A stretch of 64,000 nt of DNA from Bordetella hinzii LMG 13501 (GCF_001548475.1 NZ_LRUJ01000009.1:102646-166645); one strand, 5' to 3'; numbered from the stretch's first letter, positions 1-9,778 are shown. Made by a program: numbers and translations. Notes: generated by a model from the sequence alone, not told the origin.

Positions 1-1
1 G

Positions 2-67
2 ACCTGGGCCGGCGTGGCGGCCATCGTCGTCGGCGTGCTGGCGGTCGGTGTCGGCATGCGCCGCTGA
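2..67 (+). CDS. C-terminal end of a membrane protein (partial)
   Basis: Only the last 21 codons are in the window. The reading frame gives a hydrophobic run rich in Val, Gly and Ala that ends Met-Arg-Arg before a TGA stop. This looks like a last transmembrane helix with a short basic cytoplasmic tail. An intrinsic terminator follows within 30 bases, which supports this as a genuine gene end. The family cannot be named from so little sequence. Confidence 0.55.
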   Translation, partial: TWAGVAAIVVGVLAVGVGMRR

Positions 68-92
68 ACCCGCGGGGCGCTGTCGCCAAAGG

Positions 93-122
93 AGGCCGGC
101 TCAGCCGGCCTTCTGTTTTTTC
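93..122 (+). terminator. Rho-independent terminator of the left-edge gene
   Basis: An 8-bp perfect stem (AGGCCGGC / GCCGGCCT) with a three-base loop is followed by TTCTGTTTTTT. It lies just after the stop codon of the partial membrane-protein gene. Confidence 0.85.
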
Positions 123-130
123 CGGCGCGG

Positions 131-160
131 AAAAAAAGGCGGCCCGGCAAGCGCCGGGCC
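131..160 (-). terminator. Minus-strand intrinsic terminator, probably of a small RNA
   Basis: Read on the minus strand, GGCCCGGC and GCCGGGCC pair around a four-base loop, followed by GCC and then seven T residues. The upstream plus-strand gene already has its own terminator. The transporter gene further right has one at 348-376. This hairpin therefore seems to serve a separate minus-strand transcript in the 160-320 interval. Confidence 0.7.
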
Positions 161-320
161 GATACGGGGCACACGATACCGCGTCAAAAAAGGCTCGCGG
201 GGAACGCGGCATCGGTGTCAGAGCACTACCCTGCAACCCACGTCCAGGGGATCGTTTGTCCGTGGGTACAGCGCAAGGCCGTAATCTGAGCGACCAGTCT
301 ACTGTTGTGGTCTGACAACA
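131..320 (-). ncRNA. Candidate structured small RNA
   Basis: This gap has no convincing gene, but on the minus strand it folds into a long irregular hairpin. TGTCAGA (317-311) pairs with TCTGACA (222-216), CCTTGC with GCAGGG, and ACCCACG with CGTGGGT, with asymmetric internal loops between the helices. The middle helix needs a G-U pair that exists only in the minus-strand RNA; on the plus strand it becomes a C-A mismatch. A minus-strand terminator follows at 131-160. The length of about 190 nt and the bulged rod shape resemble 6S RNA, but I could not match it to 6S, tmRNA or RNase P motifs. The 5' end is unknown. Confidence 0.35.
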
Positions 321-347
321 TCCTGAAAACCCGGGATCCCGGGGCCG

Positions 348-376
348 AAAAAAAAAAGCTCCACGAGGGAGCTTTT
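348..376 (-). terminator. Terminator downstream of the MHS transporter gene
   Basis: AAAAGCTCC pairs with GGAGCTTTT around a five-base loop. An A-run on the plus strand gives the U-tract of a minus-strand transcript. It lies about 50 bases past the stop of the transporter gene. Confidence 0.8.
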
Positions 377-424
377 GAAGGGCCGGACTGGCGCAGCGGT
401 CCAATCCGGCGGGGGAACGGTGCG

Positions 425-2101
425 TCAGGCGTTGATGTCGTTGTCCTTGGTTTCGCGCACGAACAGCGTGCCGATCACCAGGGTCATGACCGCGATGATG
501 ATGGGGTACCACAGGCCGTCGTAGATATTGCCGGTGGCGGCGACCACGGCAAAGGCGACGGGGGGCAGGAAGCCGCCGAACCAGCCGTTGCCGATGTGGT
601 ACGGCAGGCTCATCGAGGTGTAGCGGATGCGGGTCGGGAACATCTCCACCAGCATGGCGGCGATAGGACCGTACACCATGGTCACGTAGATCACCAGGAT
701 GGTCAGCAGCAGCACGACCATGACGTTGTTGGTCTGGGCCGGATCCGCCTTGGCCGGGTAGCCGTGGGCGCGGATGGCGGTGGTCAGGGCCTTGTCCAGT
801 TCCGCGACCTTGGCCTTGAATTCGGCCGCCGGCAACGACTTGCCGTCGAAGGAGGCGAACTCGTCATTGCCAATCTTGACCTTGGCCACCGAGCCGGCCG
901 GCGCCGTCTGGTTCTGGTAGTTCACCGAGTTGCGCGCCATGAAGGACTTGACCACGTCGCAGGAGCTGGTGAACGAGGCCGTGCCGACCGGGTTGAACTG
1001 GAAGGAGCAGGTGGCCGGGTCGGCGATCACGGTGACCGGAGCCGAGGCCTGGGCCTGGGCCAGGGCCGGGTTGGCGTAGGCGGTGATGGCCTTGAAGATC
1101 GGGAAGTAGGTCAGGGCGGCGATCAGGCAGCCGGCCATGATGATGGGCTTGCGGCCGATCTTGTCGGACAGCGAACCGAAGATCACGAAGAAGGGCGTGC
1201 CGATCAGCAGCGCGATCGCGATCATGATGTTGGCGGTGTTGGCGTCGACCTTCAGCGTCTGCGTCAGGAAGAACAGGGAGTAGAACTGGCCCGTGTACCA
1301 CACCACGGCCTGGCCGGCGGTCAGGCCCAGCAGCGCCAGGATCACGACCTTGAGGTTGCGCCATTGGCCGAACGATTCAGCGATCGGGGCCTTGGAGCCC
1401 TTGCCTTCTTCCTTCATGCGCTGGAAGGTCGGCGATTCGTTGAGCTGCATCCGGATCCAGACGGAGATGCCCAGCAGCACCACGGAGATCAGGAAGGGAA
1501 TGCGCCAGCCCCATTCCTTGAAAGCGTCCTCGCCCATGTAGTTGCGCACGCCCAGGATCACCAGCAGCGACAGGAACAGGCCCAGGGTGGCCGTCGTCTG
1601 GATCCAGCTGGTGTAGAAGCCGCGGCGGCCATGCGGCGCGTGTTCGGCCACGTAGGTGGCCGCGCCGCCGTACTCGCCGCCCAGGGCCAGGCCTTGCAGC
1701 AGGCGCAGGATGATCAGGATGGCGGGAGCGGCGATGCCGATGGAGGCATAGCTGGGCAGGATACCGACCAGGAAGGTCGACAGGCCCATGATGACGATGG
1801 TGACGAGGAAGGTGTATTTGCGGCCCACCAGGTCGCCCAGGCGGCCGAACACCAGGGCGCCGAAGGGGCGCACGGCGAAGCCGGCGGCAAAGGCCAGCAG
1901 GGCGAAAATAAAGCCGGCCGTCGGGTTCACGCCCGAGAAAAAGTGTTGCGCAATGATTGCAGCGAGCGAGCCGTATAGATAGAAGTCATACCACTCGAAA
2001 ACGGTACCCAGCGACGAGGCGAAAATCACCTTGCGCTCGTCCTTTGACATTGGGCGGGGCTCCGCCTGCGGGCCGCGGCCCGGTAACGTCGTTGTGCTCA
2101 T
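425..2101 (-). CDS. MFS transporter, metabolite:H+ symporter (MHS/ProP-like) family
   Basis: This is an inner-membrane proton symporter of the major facilitator superfamily. Family signs are the N-terminal FEWYDFYLYG segment, the FGRLGDLVGRK loop motif between helices 2 and 3, the GLALGGEYGG segment of helix 4, and SDKIGRKP in the second half. At 558 residues it is about 100 longer than a typical MHS protein. The extra length is a soluble loop at about residues 345-460 that contains two cysteines (in TCSF and SSCD) and could form a periplasmic disulfide. Such insertions occur in Burkholderiales relatives. The start has a GAGGAG ribosome-binding site. The substrate cannot be read from sequence; organic acids or compatible solutes are usual. 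A TctDE-like two-component pair lies upstream on the same strand, 183 bases away, and may regulate it. Confidence 0.88.
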   Translation of the reverse strand: MSTTTLPGRGPQAEPRPMSKDERKVIFASSLGTVFEWYDFYLYGSLAAIIAQHFFSGVNPTAGFIFALLAFAAGFAVRPFGALVFGRLGDLVGRKYTFLVTIVIMGLSTFLVGILPSYASIGIAAPAILIILRLLQGLALGGEYGGAATYVAEHAPHGRRGFYTSWIQTTATLGLFLSLLVILGVRNYMGEDAFKEWGWRIPFLISVVLLGISVWIRMQLNESPTFQRMKEEGKGSKAPIAESFGQWRNLKVVILALLGLTAGQAVVWYTGQFYSLFFLTQTLKVDANTANIMIAIALLIGTPFFVIFGSLSDKIGRKPIIMAGCLIAALTYFPIFKAITAYANPALAQAQASAPVTVIADPATCSFQFNPVGTASFTSSCDVVKSFMARNSVNYQNQTAPAGSVAKVKIGNDEFASFDGKSLPAAEFKAKVAELDKALTTAIRAHGYPAKADPAQTNNVMVVLLLTILVIYVTMVYGPIAAMLVEMFPTRIRYTSMSLPYHIGNGWFGGFLPPVAFAVVAATGNIYDGLWYPIIIAVMTLVIGTLFVRETKDNDINA

Positions 2102-2284
2102 GAAGTCTCCTCGTTATTGGCCGGTGGTCCTCCACCGTGCTCCGTACCCTCGGCCGTCGCGGCGTTGAGCTTGTCCGACAAGGTAAGGAGCAAGACTGAC
2201 GAGGTTCTGACGTAACCCTTACCTGAATCTTAATTATGTAACTATTTGAAACCTCTCCTTGGGAGCTTGCGGGCATTCCCTAGG

Positions 2285-3817
2285 TCAGGCTTCGGACTCC
2301 AGGAGGGGCAGGGCGTTGTACGGCTCGAACATCACGGCGATGCGTGTGCCCGGCAGGTCGGAGTGCTCGCTGGGATGGCCCTCGATGCGCACATCGGCGC
2401 GGTGCTTCTGCGCGATCTCGCGCACGATGGCCAGGCCCAGGCCGCTGCCGTCGGCCACTGTGCCCAGCACACGGTAGAAGCGGTCGAACACGCGCTCGCG
2501 CTCCTCGGGCGGAATGCCGGGCCCGGAGTCCTCGACCTCCAGCACGGCCTGGCCTGCGGCCTGGCGCACGCGCACTGTGATGTGCCCGCCGCGCGGGGTA
2601 TAGCGCAAGGCATTGTCGACCAGATTGTTGATCAGCTCACCCAGCAGAATCGGGTTGCCCAGGATTTCCACCGGCCGGTCGCAGCCTTCAAACCCCAGGT
2701 CCGTCTTCATGGACAGCGCCTGCGGCACCCAGTGCATGGTCTGCTCCGAGGCGATGGCGTTGAGGTCGACGCGCGACATGCCCGCGGCGTCCGGCGTCTC
2801 GGCCCGGGCCAGCAGCAGCAATTGGTTGACCAGGCGTGTGGCCCGGTCCGACCCGGTCACCAGCTGCCTCAGGCTGGATTGCATTTCGTCGGGACTGGCA
2901 TCGCGCAAGGCCAGCTCGGCCTGCGTGCGCAGGCCGGCCAGCGGCGTTTTCAGCTGATGGGCGGCGTCGGCCACGAAACGGCGCTGGGCCTCGACGTTGG
3001 AGGACAGGCGGTCCAGCAGGTCGTTCATGGCCGCCACCAGCGGCGCGATCTCCGACGGCGCGGCGTGCTCGTCGATGGGCGACAGGTCGTCGGGACGGCG
3101 GGCGCGCAGGCGCTGTTGCAAGGCATTGAGCGGAGCGACCCCGCGCGACAGCCCGAACCAGACCAGCAGCACCGCCACCGGCAGGACCACGAACTGCGGA
3201 ATGATCACGCCCTTGATGATGTCGTTGGCCAGCTGGGCGCGTTTCTCGCCGGTCTCGGCCACGATGAGCAGAGGAGGCTGGGTGCCCGGCAGGCCCAGGT
3301 CCACCCAGGTGTAGGCCAGCCGGATGTCGAAGCCACGCAGGTTGTCATCGGCATACAGCACATGGCCGGGCCGCGGCTGGCCGGCCAAGGGCGGCAGGGG
3401 CAGGGCGCGGTCGCCGCCGAGGTATTCGCCCCGGCTGCCCAGGGCCAGCCAGAAGACGCTGTCGGTCTCATCGGCGCGCAGCACTTCGCGCGCCGCGTCG
3501 CTCATGTGCAGCACGGCGCGGCCATCCTCGGCCTGCACCTGGCGCGTGAGCACATGCAGATTATTGGCCAGCGCCCGGTCGTAGGGAGCGTTGGCGATGT
3601 TCTGCGCCACCACATAGGTGATGGCCACGCTCATTGGCCACAGCAGGAACAGCGGCGCGAGCATCCAGTCCAGGATCTCGCCCAGCAGCGATCGTTGCGG
3701 CGGGGCGAAGCTGGGGCCCTTGGCCCCGCCGCGCAGCGCCTCGACCGCTTCGTGGTTGACCGCTTCGGATGCCGCCGGATCAGCTGGCGAGGGGGTAGGC
3801 CGCGGCACCCTGATCAC
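2285..3817 (-). CDS. TctE-like sensor histidine kinase
   Basis: This is a membrane sensor kinase and the partner of the response regulator just upstream. It has a transmembrane helix (WMLAPLFLLWP...), a periplasmic 2CSK_N-type domain of about 140 residues, a second helix (FVVLPVAVLLVWFG), a HAMP-like linker, an H-box (AAHQLKTP), an N-box (NNLVDNALRY), a G1 box (DSGPGIPP) and a G2 box (GSGLGLAI). TctE and BctE kinases sense tricarboxylates such as citrate, so a carboxylate ligand is likely but unproven. The start is uncertain because no ATG lies near the regulator's stop. GTG at 3817 or 3808 would overlap the regulator gene by about 30-40 bases, consistent with translational coupling. No tripartite tricarboxylate transporter genes are adjacent. 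Confidence 0.88.
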   Translation of the reverse strand: MIRVPRPTPSPADPAASEAVNHEAVEALRGGAKGPSFAPPQRSLLGEILDWMLAPLFLLWPMSVAITYVVAQNIANAPYDRALANNLHVLTRQVQAEDGRAVLHMSDAAREVLRADETDSVFWLALGSRGEYLGGDRALPLPPLAGQPRPGHVLYADDNLRGFDIRLAYTWVDLGLPGTQPPLLIVAETGEKRAQLANDIIKGVIIPQFVVLPVAVLLVWFGLSRGVAPLNALQQRLRARRPDDLSPIDEHAAPSEIAPLVAAMNDLLDRLSSNVEAQRRFVADAAHQLKTPLAGLRTQAELALRDASPDEMQSSLRQLVTGSDRATRLVNQLLLLARAETPDAAGMSRVDLNAIASEQTMHWVPQALSMKTDLGFEGCDRPVEILGNPILLGELINNLVDNALRYTPRGGHITVRVRQAAGQAVLEVEDSGPGIPPEERERVFDRFYRVLGTVADGSGLGLAIVREIAQKHRADVRIEGHPSEHSDLPGTRIAVMFEPYNALPLLESEA

Positions 3818-4475
3818 GTTCCAGGCAATAACCCAGGCCGCGCACGGTGATGATCTTGACGCCGCTGGGCTCAAGCTTCTTGCGCAGGCGGTGGACGTAG
3901 ACTTCGATGGCGTTGGTGCTGACTTCCTCGCCCCATTCGCAGAGATGGTCGACCAGCTGGGTCTTGCTCACCATGCGGCCGCTGCGCGCCAGCAGGATTT
4001 CGAGCAGGCTGACCTCGCGGGCCGAAAGATCCAGGGTCTGGTCGTCCACGGTGGCCACCCGTCCGGTCTGGTCGAAGACCAGGCGGCCATGGCGGATCAC
4101 GGTGGCGCCGCCGCCGGCGCCGCGGCGGGTGAGCGCGCGCACGCGGGCCTCGAGCTCGGACAGCGCAAACGGCTTGGCCATGTAATCGTCGGCGCCCAGG
4201 TCCAGGCCCTTGACGCGCTGCTCGACGCTGTCGGCCGCGGTCAGGATGAGCACCGGCAGCAGCGAATTGCGCGCCCGCAGGCGGCGCAGCACCTCCAGGC
4301 CGGTCAGCTGGGGCAGGCCGAGGTCCAGGATGAGCAGGTCGAAAGGCTGGGCGGCCAGGGCCGAGTCGGCGGCCAGTCCGTCGCGCACGGCGTCCACGGC
4401 ATAGCCATTGTGTCGCAGGGAACGCGACAGCCCATCGGCGAGGATGCTGTCGTCTTCGGCAATCAGGATGCGCAT
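3780..4475 (-). CDS. OmpR-family response regulator (TctD-like)
   Basis: This is the DNA-binding response regulator of the TctE-like kinase. The N-terminal receiver domain begins MRILIAEDDS, giving the acidic pocket. The phosphoacceptor is the Asp in LLILDLGLP, followed by the LTAAD switch Thr and the Lys in YMAKPF. The C-terminal winged helix is OmpR-type, with VSLLEILL, VYVHRLRKKL and VRGLGYCL. The ATG at 4475 was chosen because the receiver fold starts there; the upstream open frame is proline-rich and not conserved in character. It is transcribed away from recA, and the 328-base gap between them holds the recA SOS box. Confidence 0.9.
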   Translation of the reverse strand: MRILIAEDDSILADGLSRSLRHNGYAVDAVRDGLAADSALAAQPFDLLILDLGLPQLTGLEVLRRLRARNSLLPVLILTAADSVEQRVKGLDLGADDYMAKPFALSELEARVRALTRRGAGGGATVIRHGRLVFDQTGRVATVDDQTLDLSAREVSLLEILLARSGRMVSKTQLVDHLCEWGEEVSTNAIEVYVHRLRKKLEPSGVKIITVRGLGYCLERDQGAAAYPLAS

Positions 4476-4645
4476 GCGGTACGGCGGTGGTAGGCCGGCG
4501 GGCGCCGGCGGGATTGCCGGGCGGGCGGTTCGGCCTGGCGCAGGCAGGCAATGGCCGCGCCTGCCGGTTGTCGCGCCGCCTCCCGGTGCGGGCCATTCTG
4601 TCACAGGCCGCGGCCCTTGCCCACTCAGGGAATACGTGGAAAACC

Positions 4646-4675
4646 TGTACATACTGTTTGTTTATCCAGTATACT
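4646..4675 (+). promoter_or_regulatory. recA promoter with LexA (SOS) box
   Basis: TACTGTTTGTTTATCCAGTA at 4652-4671 fits the LexA operator: CTG, ten bases, CAG, with TAC and GTA flanks. It overlaps a TATACT -10 hexamer at 4670-4675, so bound LexA would block RNA polymerase. The -35 region (TGTACA, 18 bases upstream) is weak. Transcription runs toward recA, with a leader of about 120 bases. Confidence 0.85.
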
Positions 4676-4803
4676 CCGATGCCATAATCCGCGTTCGCAC
4701 ATCCAATCGGGGTTCGCGCAGGCCGCGCCCGCGCCGGTTGGCACGATAGACCCGCTCGACCCGTTTGGCCGGCTCCTGTCCGGCCACGCATATAGGACTC
4801 TCC

Positions 4804-5865
4804 ATGGACGACAAAACCAGCAAGGCCGCATCGGAAAAAGCCAAGGCCCTGGCCGCCGCGCTCTCCCAGATCGAAAAACAGTTCGGCAAGGGCTCGATCA
4901 TGCGCTACGGCGACAATGAGGTCGAGCACGACATCCAGGTCGTTTCCACCGGGTCGCTGGGGCTGGACATCGCGCTGGGCGTCGGCGGCCTGCCGCGCGG
5001 CCGCGTGGTCGAGATCTACGGTCCCGAATCCTCGGGCAAGACCACGCTGACGCTGCAGGTCATCGCCGAGATGCAAAAGATCGGCGGCACCTGCGCCTTC
5101 GTCGACGCCGAGCATGCGCTGGACGTCCAGTACGCCTCCAAGCTGGGCGTCAACCTGGGCGATCTGCTGATCTCCCAGCCCGACACCGGCGAGCAGGCCC
5201 TGGAGATCACCGATGCCCTGGTGCGTTCCGGCTCGGTCGACCTCATCGTCATCGACTCGGTGGCCGCCCTGGTGCCCAAGGCCGAAATCGAAGGCGAGAT
5301 GGGCGACGCGCTGCCCGGCCTGCAGGCCCGCCTGATGAGCCAGGCGCTGCGCAAGCTGACCGCCACCATCAAGCGCACCAACTGCATGGTGATCTTCATC
5401 AACCAGATCCGCATGAAGATCGGCGTGATGTTCGGCAATCCGGAGACCACCACCGGCGGCAATGCGCTCAAGTTCTATTCCTCCGTGCGCCTGGATATCC
5501 GCCGCATCGGGTCCATCAAGAAGGGCGACGAGGTCGTGGGCAACGAAACCCGCGTCAAGGTCGTCAAGAACAAGGTGGCGCCGCCGTTCAAGCAGGCCGA
5601 GTTCGACATCATGTATGGCGCGGGCATCTCGCGCGAGGGCGAGATCATCGACCTCGGCGTGGCCGCCAACGTGGTCGAAAAATCCGGCGCCTGGTACAGC
5701 TATAACGGCAACCGCATCGGCCAGGGCAAGGACAATGTGCGCGAGTACCTCAAGGAGCACCCCGCCATGGCCATCGAGATCGAAAACAAGATCCGCGAAA
5801 ACCAAGGCATCGTCAGCCGCGCCGCCGAGTTCGCGCCCACCGCCGAAGAAAGCGCCGAAGACTGA
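4804..5865 (+). CDS. recA: Recombinase RecA
   Basis: RecA is the DNA strand-exchange ATPase of homologous recombination and the co-protease that triggers LexA cleavage. Walker A (GPESSGKTT), the Walker B region ([10 protein letters not shown]), the L1 and L2 loop surroundings ([22 protein letters not shown]) and the acidic C-terminus are all present. At 353 residues it has the normal family length. The start is the ATG encoding MDDKTSK; a few upstream in-frame codons are outside the conserved protein. It lies downstream of a LexA box and 29 bases upstream of recX, with which it is probably co-transcribed. Confidence 0.98.
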   Translation: MDDKTSKAASEKAKALAAALSQIEKQFGKGSIMRYGDNEVEHDIQVVSTGSLGLDIALGVGGLPRGRVVEIYGPESSGKTTLTLQVIAEMQKIGGTCAFVDAEHALDVQYASKLGVNLGDLLISQPDTGEQALEITDALVRSGSVDLIVIDSVAALVPKAEIEGEMGDALPGLQARLMSQALRKLTATIKRTNCMVIFINQIRMKIGVMFGNPETTTGGNALKFYSSVRLDIRRIGSIKKGDEVVGNETRVKVVKNKVAPPFKQAEFDIMYGAGISREGEIIDLGVAANVVEKSGAWYSYNGNRIGQGKDNVREYLKEHPAMAIEIENKIRENQGIVSRAAEFAPTAEESAED

Positions 5866-5894
5866 GCGGGCCCGCCCGTTCTTGCCAGCCGCCC

Positions 5895-6425
5895 ATGGTT
5901 TCGCGTCCCTCCGGCACCCGGCGCCCGCGGCACGAGGATGACTTCGAAACGCTGGCCACGCCGGCCGATGCGCCGCGCCCCGCAGGCCCCAGCCTGAAGG
6001 CGCGCGCAGTCGGCTATCTGTCGCGTCGCGAGCACTCGCGCGCCGAACTGGCGCGCAAGCTGCGGCCGCATGCCGAAAGCGCCGAGGAAATCGAAGCGGT
6101 GCTCGATGCCCTGCAGCAAGAGGGCTGGCAGTCCAACGCCCGCTTTGCGCAAAGCCTGGTGCATCGGCGCGCGCCGCGCCAAGGCACGGCGCGCATCGTC
6201 CAGGAGCTCAGGCAAAGCGGGGTCGAGGATGCCGACATCGCCGATCTGCGCGACGCCCTGCGCGCCACCGAATACGAGCGGGCCCTGGAGGTATGGCGCC
6301 GCCGCTACGGAGAAAAACCCCAGGATCGCACCGCCTATGCCAAGCAGGCGCGCTTTCTGGCCTCCCGCGGCTTTGCCCACGAGGTCATCCGCCGCCTCCT
6401 GGGCGAGGGCGGCAACGAGGACTGA
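5895..6425 (+). CDS. recX: Regulatory protein RecX
   Basis: RecX binds RecA filaments and limits their growth and ATPase/co-protease activity. The 176-residue protein has a basic variable N-terminus. Helical repeats then follow, starting LKARAVGYLSRREHSRAELARKL, with the DALQQEGWQSNARFAQSLV segment typical of RecX. The C-terminal repeat includes FLASRGFAHEVIRRLL. The gene follows recA closely with no terminator between them, as in most betaproteobacteria, so it should share SOS control. It converges on metR with only seven bases between the two stop codons. Confidence 0.93.
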   Translation: MVSRPSGTRRPRHEDDFETLATPADAPRPAGPSLKARAVGYLSRREHSRAELARKLRPHAESAEEIEAVLDALQQEGWQSNARFAQSLVHRRAPRQGTARIVQELRQSGVEDADIADLRDALRATEYERALEVWRRRYGEKPQDRTAYAKQARFLASRGFAHEVIRRLLGEGGNED

Positions 6426-6432
6426 GCCCGGT

Positions 6433-7353
6433 TCAGTGCTTGGCGCGCTTGATTCCCGCCAGCGTCTTGAAGCTGACGTCGCGGGCTATCGTCAGAAACT
6501 CATCAATATACGAGGCGCCGCGGTCCTCGCCGCGCACGGTGGCGTACAAGGTCCGCCAGACGCCTTGGGGCCCCAGGTGCAGCAGCTTGAGCGGCGCATG
6601 TTCCACATACTCCGCCACCGCCCAGTTGGGCAGGGCGGCCACGCCGCGGTTGCTGTTGACCAGCTGCACGATCATGGGCGTAAGCTCGGCGCGCCGCAGC
6701 GCCGCGGGCTCGACATCGGCCGGGTCCAGAAAGGCCGTGAAGACATCCAGGCGCTGGCGGTCCACCGGATAGGTGATCAGCGTCTGGTCGGCCAGTTGTT
6801 CCGGCATCACATGACGCAGGCTGGCCAGCGGGTTGTTCTGCGAGACGGCCAGCACCAGCTCGTAGCGAAATAGCGGCAGGTAGTCGACGGCCTCCAGCGG
6901 CTGGGGGTCGGAGGTGATCACCAGGTCCAGGTCGCCGCGCACCAGCGCCGGCAGCGGCGCGAAAGAAAACGCCGCCGACAGGTCCAGCGCCACATCGGGC
7001 CACTGCGCGCGAAAGGCATCCAGCGCCGGCATCAGCCACTGAAAGCAGGAATGGCAGTCGATGGCCAGATGCAGCCGGCCGGTGCGCCCGGCCGCCAGGC
7101 GCAGCAATTCCCGTTCGGTGGCGCGCAGCCGCGGCAGCACCTCATCGGCCAGCGCCAGCACCCGCAGCCCGGCCGTGGTGAGCCGGGCCGGGCGCGTGCG
7201 CCGGTTCAACAGCGGCGTGCCCAGGCGGGTTTCGAGGTCGCGCAACTGATGCGATAGCGCCGACTGCGTCAGGTGCAGGCGCTCGGCGGCTTCCTGCAGG
7301 CTGCCGCCATCCCGGATGGCGGAGAGGGTCTCAAGATGGCGGATTTCAAGCAT
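6433..7353 (-). CDS. metR: LysR-type regulator MetR
   Basis: This is a transcription activator of methionine biosynthesis that usually senses homocysteine. It has an N-terminal winged helix (MLEIRHLETLSAIRDGGSLQEAAERLHLTQSALSHQL) and a C-terminal periplasmic-binding-like effector domain. The length of 306 residues is typical. The assignment to MetR rests on the sequence character of the N-terminus and on divergent transcription from metE across a 133-base shared regulatory region. MetR proteins commonly repress their own gene. Confidence 0.92.
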   Translation of the reverse strand: MLEIRHLETLSAIRDGGSLQEAAERLHLTQSALSHQLRDLETRLGTPLLNRRTRPARLTTAGLRVLALADEVLPRLRATERELLRLAAGRTGRLHLAIDCHSCFQWLMPALDAFRAQWPDVALDLSAAFSFAPLPALVRGDLDLVITSDPQPLEAVDYLPLFRYELVLAVSQNNPLASLRHVMPEQLADQTLITYPVDRQRLDVFTAFLDPADVEPAALRRAELTPMIVQLVNSNRGVAALPNWAVAEYVEHAPLKLLHLGPQGVWRTLYATVRGEDRGASYIDEFLTIARDVSFKTLAGIKRAKH

Positions 7354-7379
7354 GGCGAGTGGCCAAAAACCTTAGTTTA

Positions 7380-7392
7380 TGAAAATCTCTCA
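7380..7392. promoter_or_regulatory. Possible MetR-binding site in the metR-metE divergent region
   Basis: TGAAAATCTCTCA differs by one base from the enterobacterial MetR consensus TGAA-N5-TTCA. It lies between the metR and metE starts, nearer metR. The intergenic region is AT-rich compared with its surroundings. A single near-match is weak evidence. Confidence 0.35.
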
Positions 7393-7486
7393 AGTTATGC
7401 ATGTAGAGATTGATTTTGACTCAGCTTGCTTTGCACGCAGAATAGCGGCCTGACTTGAGATTCTTTTGTCTTGACCGGATATTCAT

Positions 7487-9778
7487 ATGACTATTATTCA
7501 TAATCTGGGTTTTCCGCGCATCGGTGCCCAACGCGAACTGAAGCGCGCTGTCGAAGCCTATTGGGCCGGCAAGCAAACCGCCGAGGAACTGCTGGCGACC
7601 GGCCAGCAGCTGCGCGCCACGCACTGGCGGCGCCAGGCCGCCAACGGCCTGCGCTTCGTGCCGGTGGGCGACTTCGCCTGGTACGACCACATCCTTGAAT
7701 GGACCACGCTGCTGGGCGCGGTGCCGGCCCGCTTCGGCCAGCCCGAGTCCGAGCCCGTGAGCCTGGACACCCTGTTCCGCATGGGGCGCGGCCGCGCGCC
7801 CAGCGGCAAGCCGGCCGCCGCCTGCGAAATGACCAAGTGGTTCGACACCAACTACCACTACATCGTCCCGGAGCTGGTGCCCGGGCAAACCTATCGCATC
7901 GCCCGCGAATACCTGTTTGACCAGGTCAAGGAAGCCCAGGCCCTGGGCCACGCCGTCAAGCCGGTCATCCCCGGTCCGTTGACCTGGCTCTATCTCGGCA
8001 AGGGCGATGCCTTCCAGCAAGGCCCGGCCGACGCCGGCAAACTGGCACTGCTGGCCAATCTGCTGCCCGTCTACCAGGAGGTCTTCAAGCGCCTGGCCGC
8101 GCTGGGCGTGGAATGGGTGCAGGTCGACGAGCCCATCCTGGTGCTGGACCTGCCGCAAGCCTGGCGCGACGCCTTCCGCGACGCCTACGCCCAACTGGCC
8201 GATAGCCCCGTCAAGCTGCTGCTGGCCAGCTATTTCGATGGCCTGAAGGACAATCTGTCGACCGCCGCCGCGCTGCCCGTGGCTGGCCTGCACGTGGACC
8301 TGGTGCGCGCCCCGGAACAGCTGGCCGATGTGGTCAAGGCCCTGGGCGCCGACCAGGTCCTGTCGGCGGGCGTGATCAACGGCCGCAATATCTGGCGCAC
8401 CGACCTGGACGAGGCGCTCAAGGTGCTCGAACCCATCGCCCGGCAACTGGGCGACCGCCTGTGGCTGGCGCCGTCGTGCTCGCTGTTGCACGTGCCGGTG
8501 GACCTGGCCGCCGAGACCGAGCTGGATGCCGAACTCAAGAGCTGGCTGTCCTTTGCCGCCCAGAAACTCGAAGAACTGAGCTTGCTGGGCCGCGCCCTGG
8601 ACGGCGATGACTCGGTCCGCGCCGGCCTGGCGGCCCAGCGCGCCGCGCTGGCCGCCCGCCGCGCCTCGCCGCGCATCCACAACCCTGCCGTGGCCCGCCG
8701 CATGGCCGGCGCCGCCGAGGTCTCGCGCGACCGCGCGCCCTTTGCCGAGCGCATCAGCCGGCAGCAGGCGCACCTGAAGCTGCCGGCCTTCCCGACCACG
8801 ACCATCGGCTCCTTCCCGCAGACCGCCGAGATCCGCGCTCTGCGCCGTGACTGGAAGGCCGGCGCCCTGAGCGACTCGGCCTATGAAACCTCCATCCGCA
8901 AGGAGATCGAGGAAGTCATCCGCTTCCAGGAGAAGGTCGGCCTGGACGTGCTGGTGCACGGCGAACCCGAGCGCAATGACATGGTGGAGTACTTCGGCGA
9001 GCTGCTGGCCGGCTTCGCCTTCACCAAGAACGGCTGGGTGCAGAGCTACGGCTCGCGCTGCGTCAAGCCGCCCATCATCTTCGGCGACGTGGCGCGTCCC
9101 GCGCCGATGACCGTGGGCTGGTCCTCCTACGCCCAGTCCCTGACCGACAAACCGGTCAAGGGCATGCTGACCGGCCCGGTAACGATCCTGCAGTGGTCCT
9201 TCGTGCGCGATGACCAGCCGCGCGAGGCGACCTGCCGCCAGCTGGCCCTGGCCCTGCGCGACGAGGTCGTCGACCTGGAGAAGGCCGGCGTCAAGGTCAT
9301 CCAGATCGACGAGCCGGCCATCCGCGAGGGCCTGCCGCTGCGCCGCGCCGATTGGCAGCACTACCTGGACTGGGCGGTGGATTGTTTCCGCCTGAGCACG
9401 GCCGGCGTGGCCGACGACACCCAGATCCACACCCATATGTGCTACTCGGAGTTCAACGACATCATCGAATCCATCGCCGCGATGGACGCCGACGTGATCA
9501 CCATCGAGACCTCGCGCTCCAATATGGAGCTGCTCAAGGCCTTCGAGGACTTCCGCTACCCCAACGACATCGGCCCGGGCGTCTATGACATCCACTCTCC
9601 CAACGTGCCCGATGTGGACTGGATGGTCGGCCTGATGGAAAAAGCCGCCAAGAGCCTGCCCAAGGAGCGCCTGTGGGTCAATCCGGACTGCGGCCTGAAG
9701 ACCCGCGCCTGGCCTGAGACCGAAGCCGCGCTGATCGGCATGGTCCAGGCGGCCCGCAACCTGCGCCAGGCCGGCTGA
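7487..9778 (+). CDS. metE: Cobalamin-independent methionine synthase MetE
   Basis: MetE transfers a methyl group from 5-methyltetrahydropteroyltriglutamate to homocysteine, the last step of methionine synthesis, in the cytoplasm without B12. The 763-residue protein has the usual duplicated barrels. The N-terminal half begins [18 protein letters not shown]. The C-terminal catalytic half has [11 protein letters not shown] and the zinc ligands in HTHMCYSEF (His and Cys) and NPDCGLKTR (Cys), with the glutamate in ITIETSRSN. It is divergent from metR, and a strong terminator follows the stop. Confidence 0.97.
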   Translation: MTIIHNLGFPRIGAQRELKRAVEAYWAGKQTAEELLATGQQLRATHWRRQAANGLRFVPVGDFAWYDHILEWTTLLGAVPARFGQPESEPVSLDTLFRMGRGRAPSGKPAAACEMTKWFDTNYHYIVPELVPGQTYRIAREYLFDQVKEAQALGHAVKPVIPGPLTWLYLGKGDAFQQGPADAGKLALLANLLPVYQEVFKRLAALGVEWVQVDEPILVLDLPQAWRDAFRDAYAQLADSPVKLLLASYFDGLKDNLSTAAALPVAGLHVDLVRAPEQLADVVKALGADQVLSAGVINGRNIWRTDLDEALKVLEPIARQLGDRLWLAPSCSLLHVPVDLAAETELDAELKSWLSFAAQKLEELSLLGRALDGDDSVRAGLAAQRAALAARRASPRIHNPAVARRMAGAAEVSRDRAPFAERISRQQAHLKLPAFPTTTIGSFPQTAEIRALRRDWKAGALSDSAYETSIRKEIEEVIRFQEKVGLDVLVHGEPERNDMVEYFGELLAGFAFTKNGWVQSYGSRCVKPPIIFGDVARPAPMTVGWSSYAQSLTDKPVKGMLTGPVTILQWSFVRDDQPREATCRQLALALRDEVVDLEKAGVKVIQIDEPAIREGLPLRRADWQHYLDWAVDCFRLSTAGVADDTQIHTHMCYSEFNDIIESIAAMDADVITIETSRSNMELLKAFEDFRYPNDIGPGVYDIHSPNVPDVDWMVGLMEKAAKSLPKERLWVNPDCGLKTRAWPETEAALIGMVQAARNLRQAG

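Noticed and set aside
131..320. tmRNA, RNase P RNA or a definite 6S RNA in the left-edge gap
   Set aside because: No tRNA-like ends, tag frame, RNase P core or 6S consensus were recognised; only a generic small-RNA candidate is kept.
305..1978. Long plus-strand open frame opposite the MHS transporter
   Set aside because: It is rich in His, Gly, Asp and Gln, an antisense artefact of GC-rich codons; the minus-strand transporter frame has clear family motifs.
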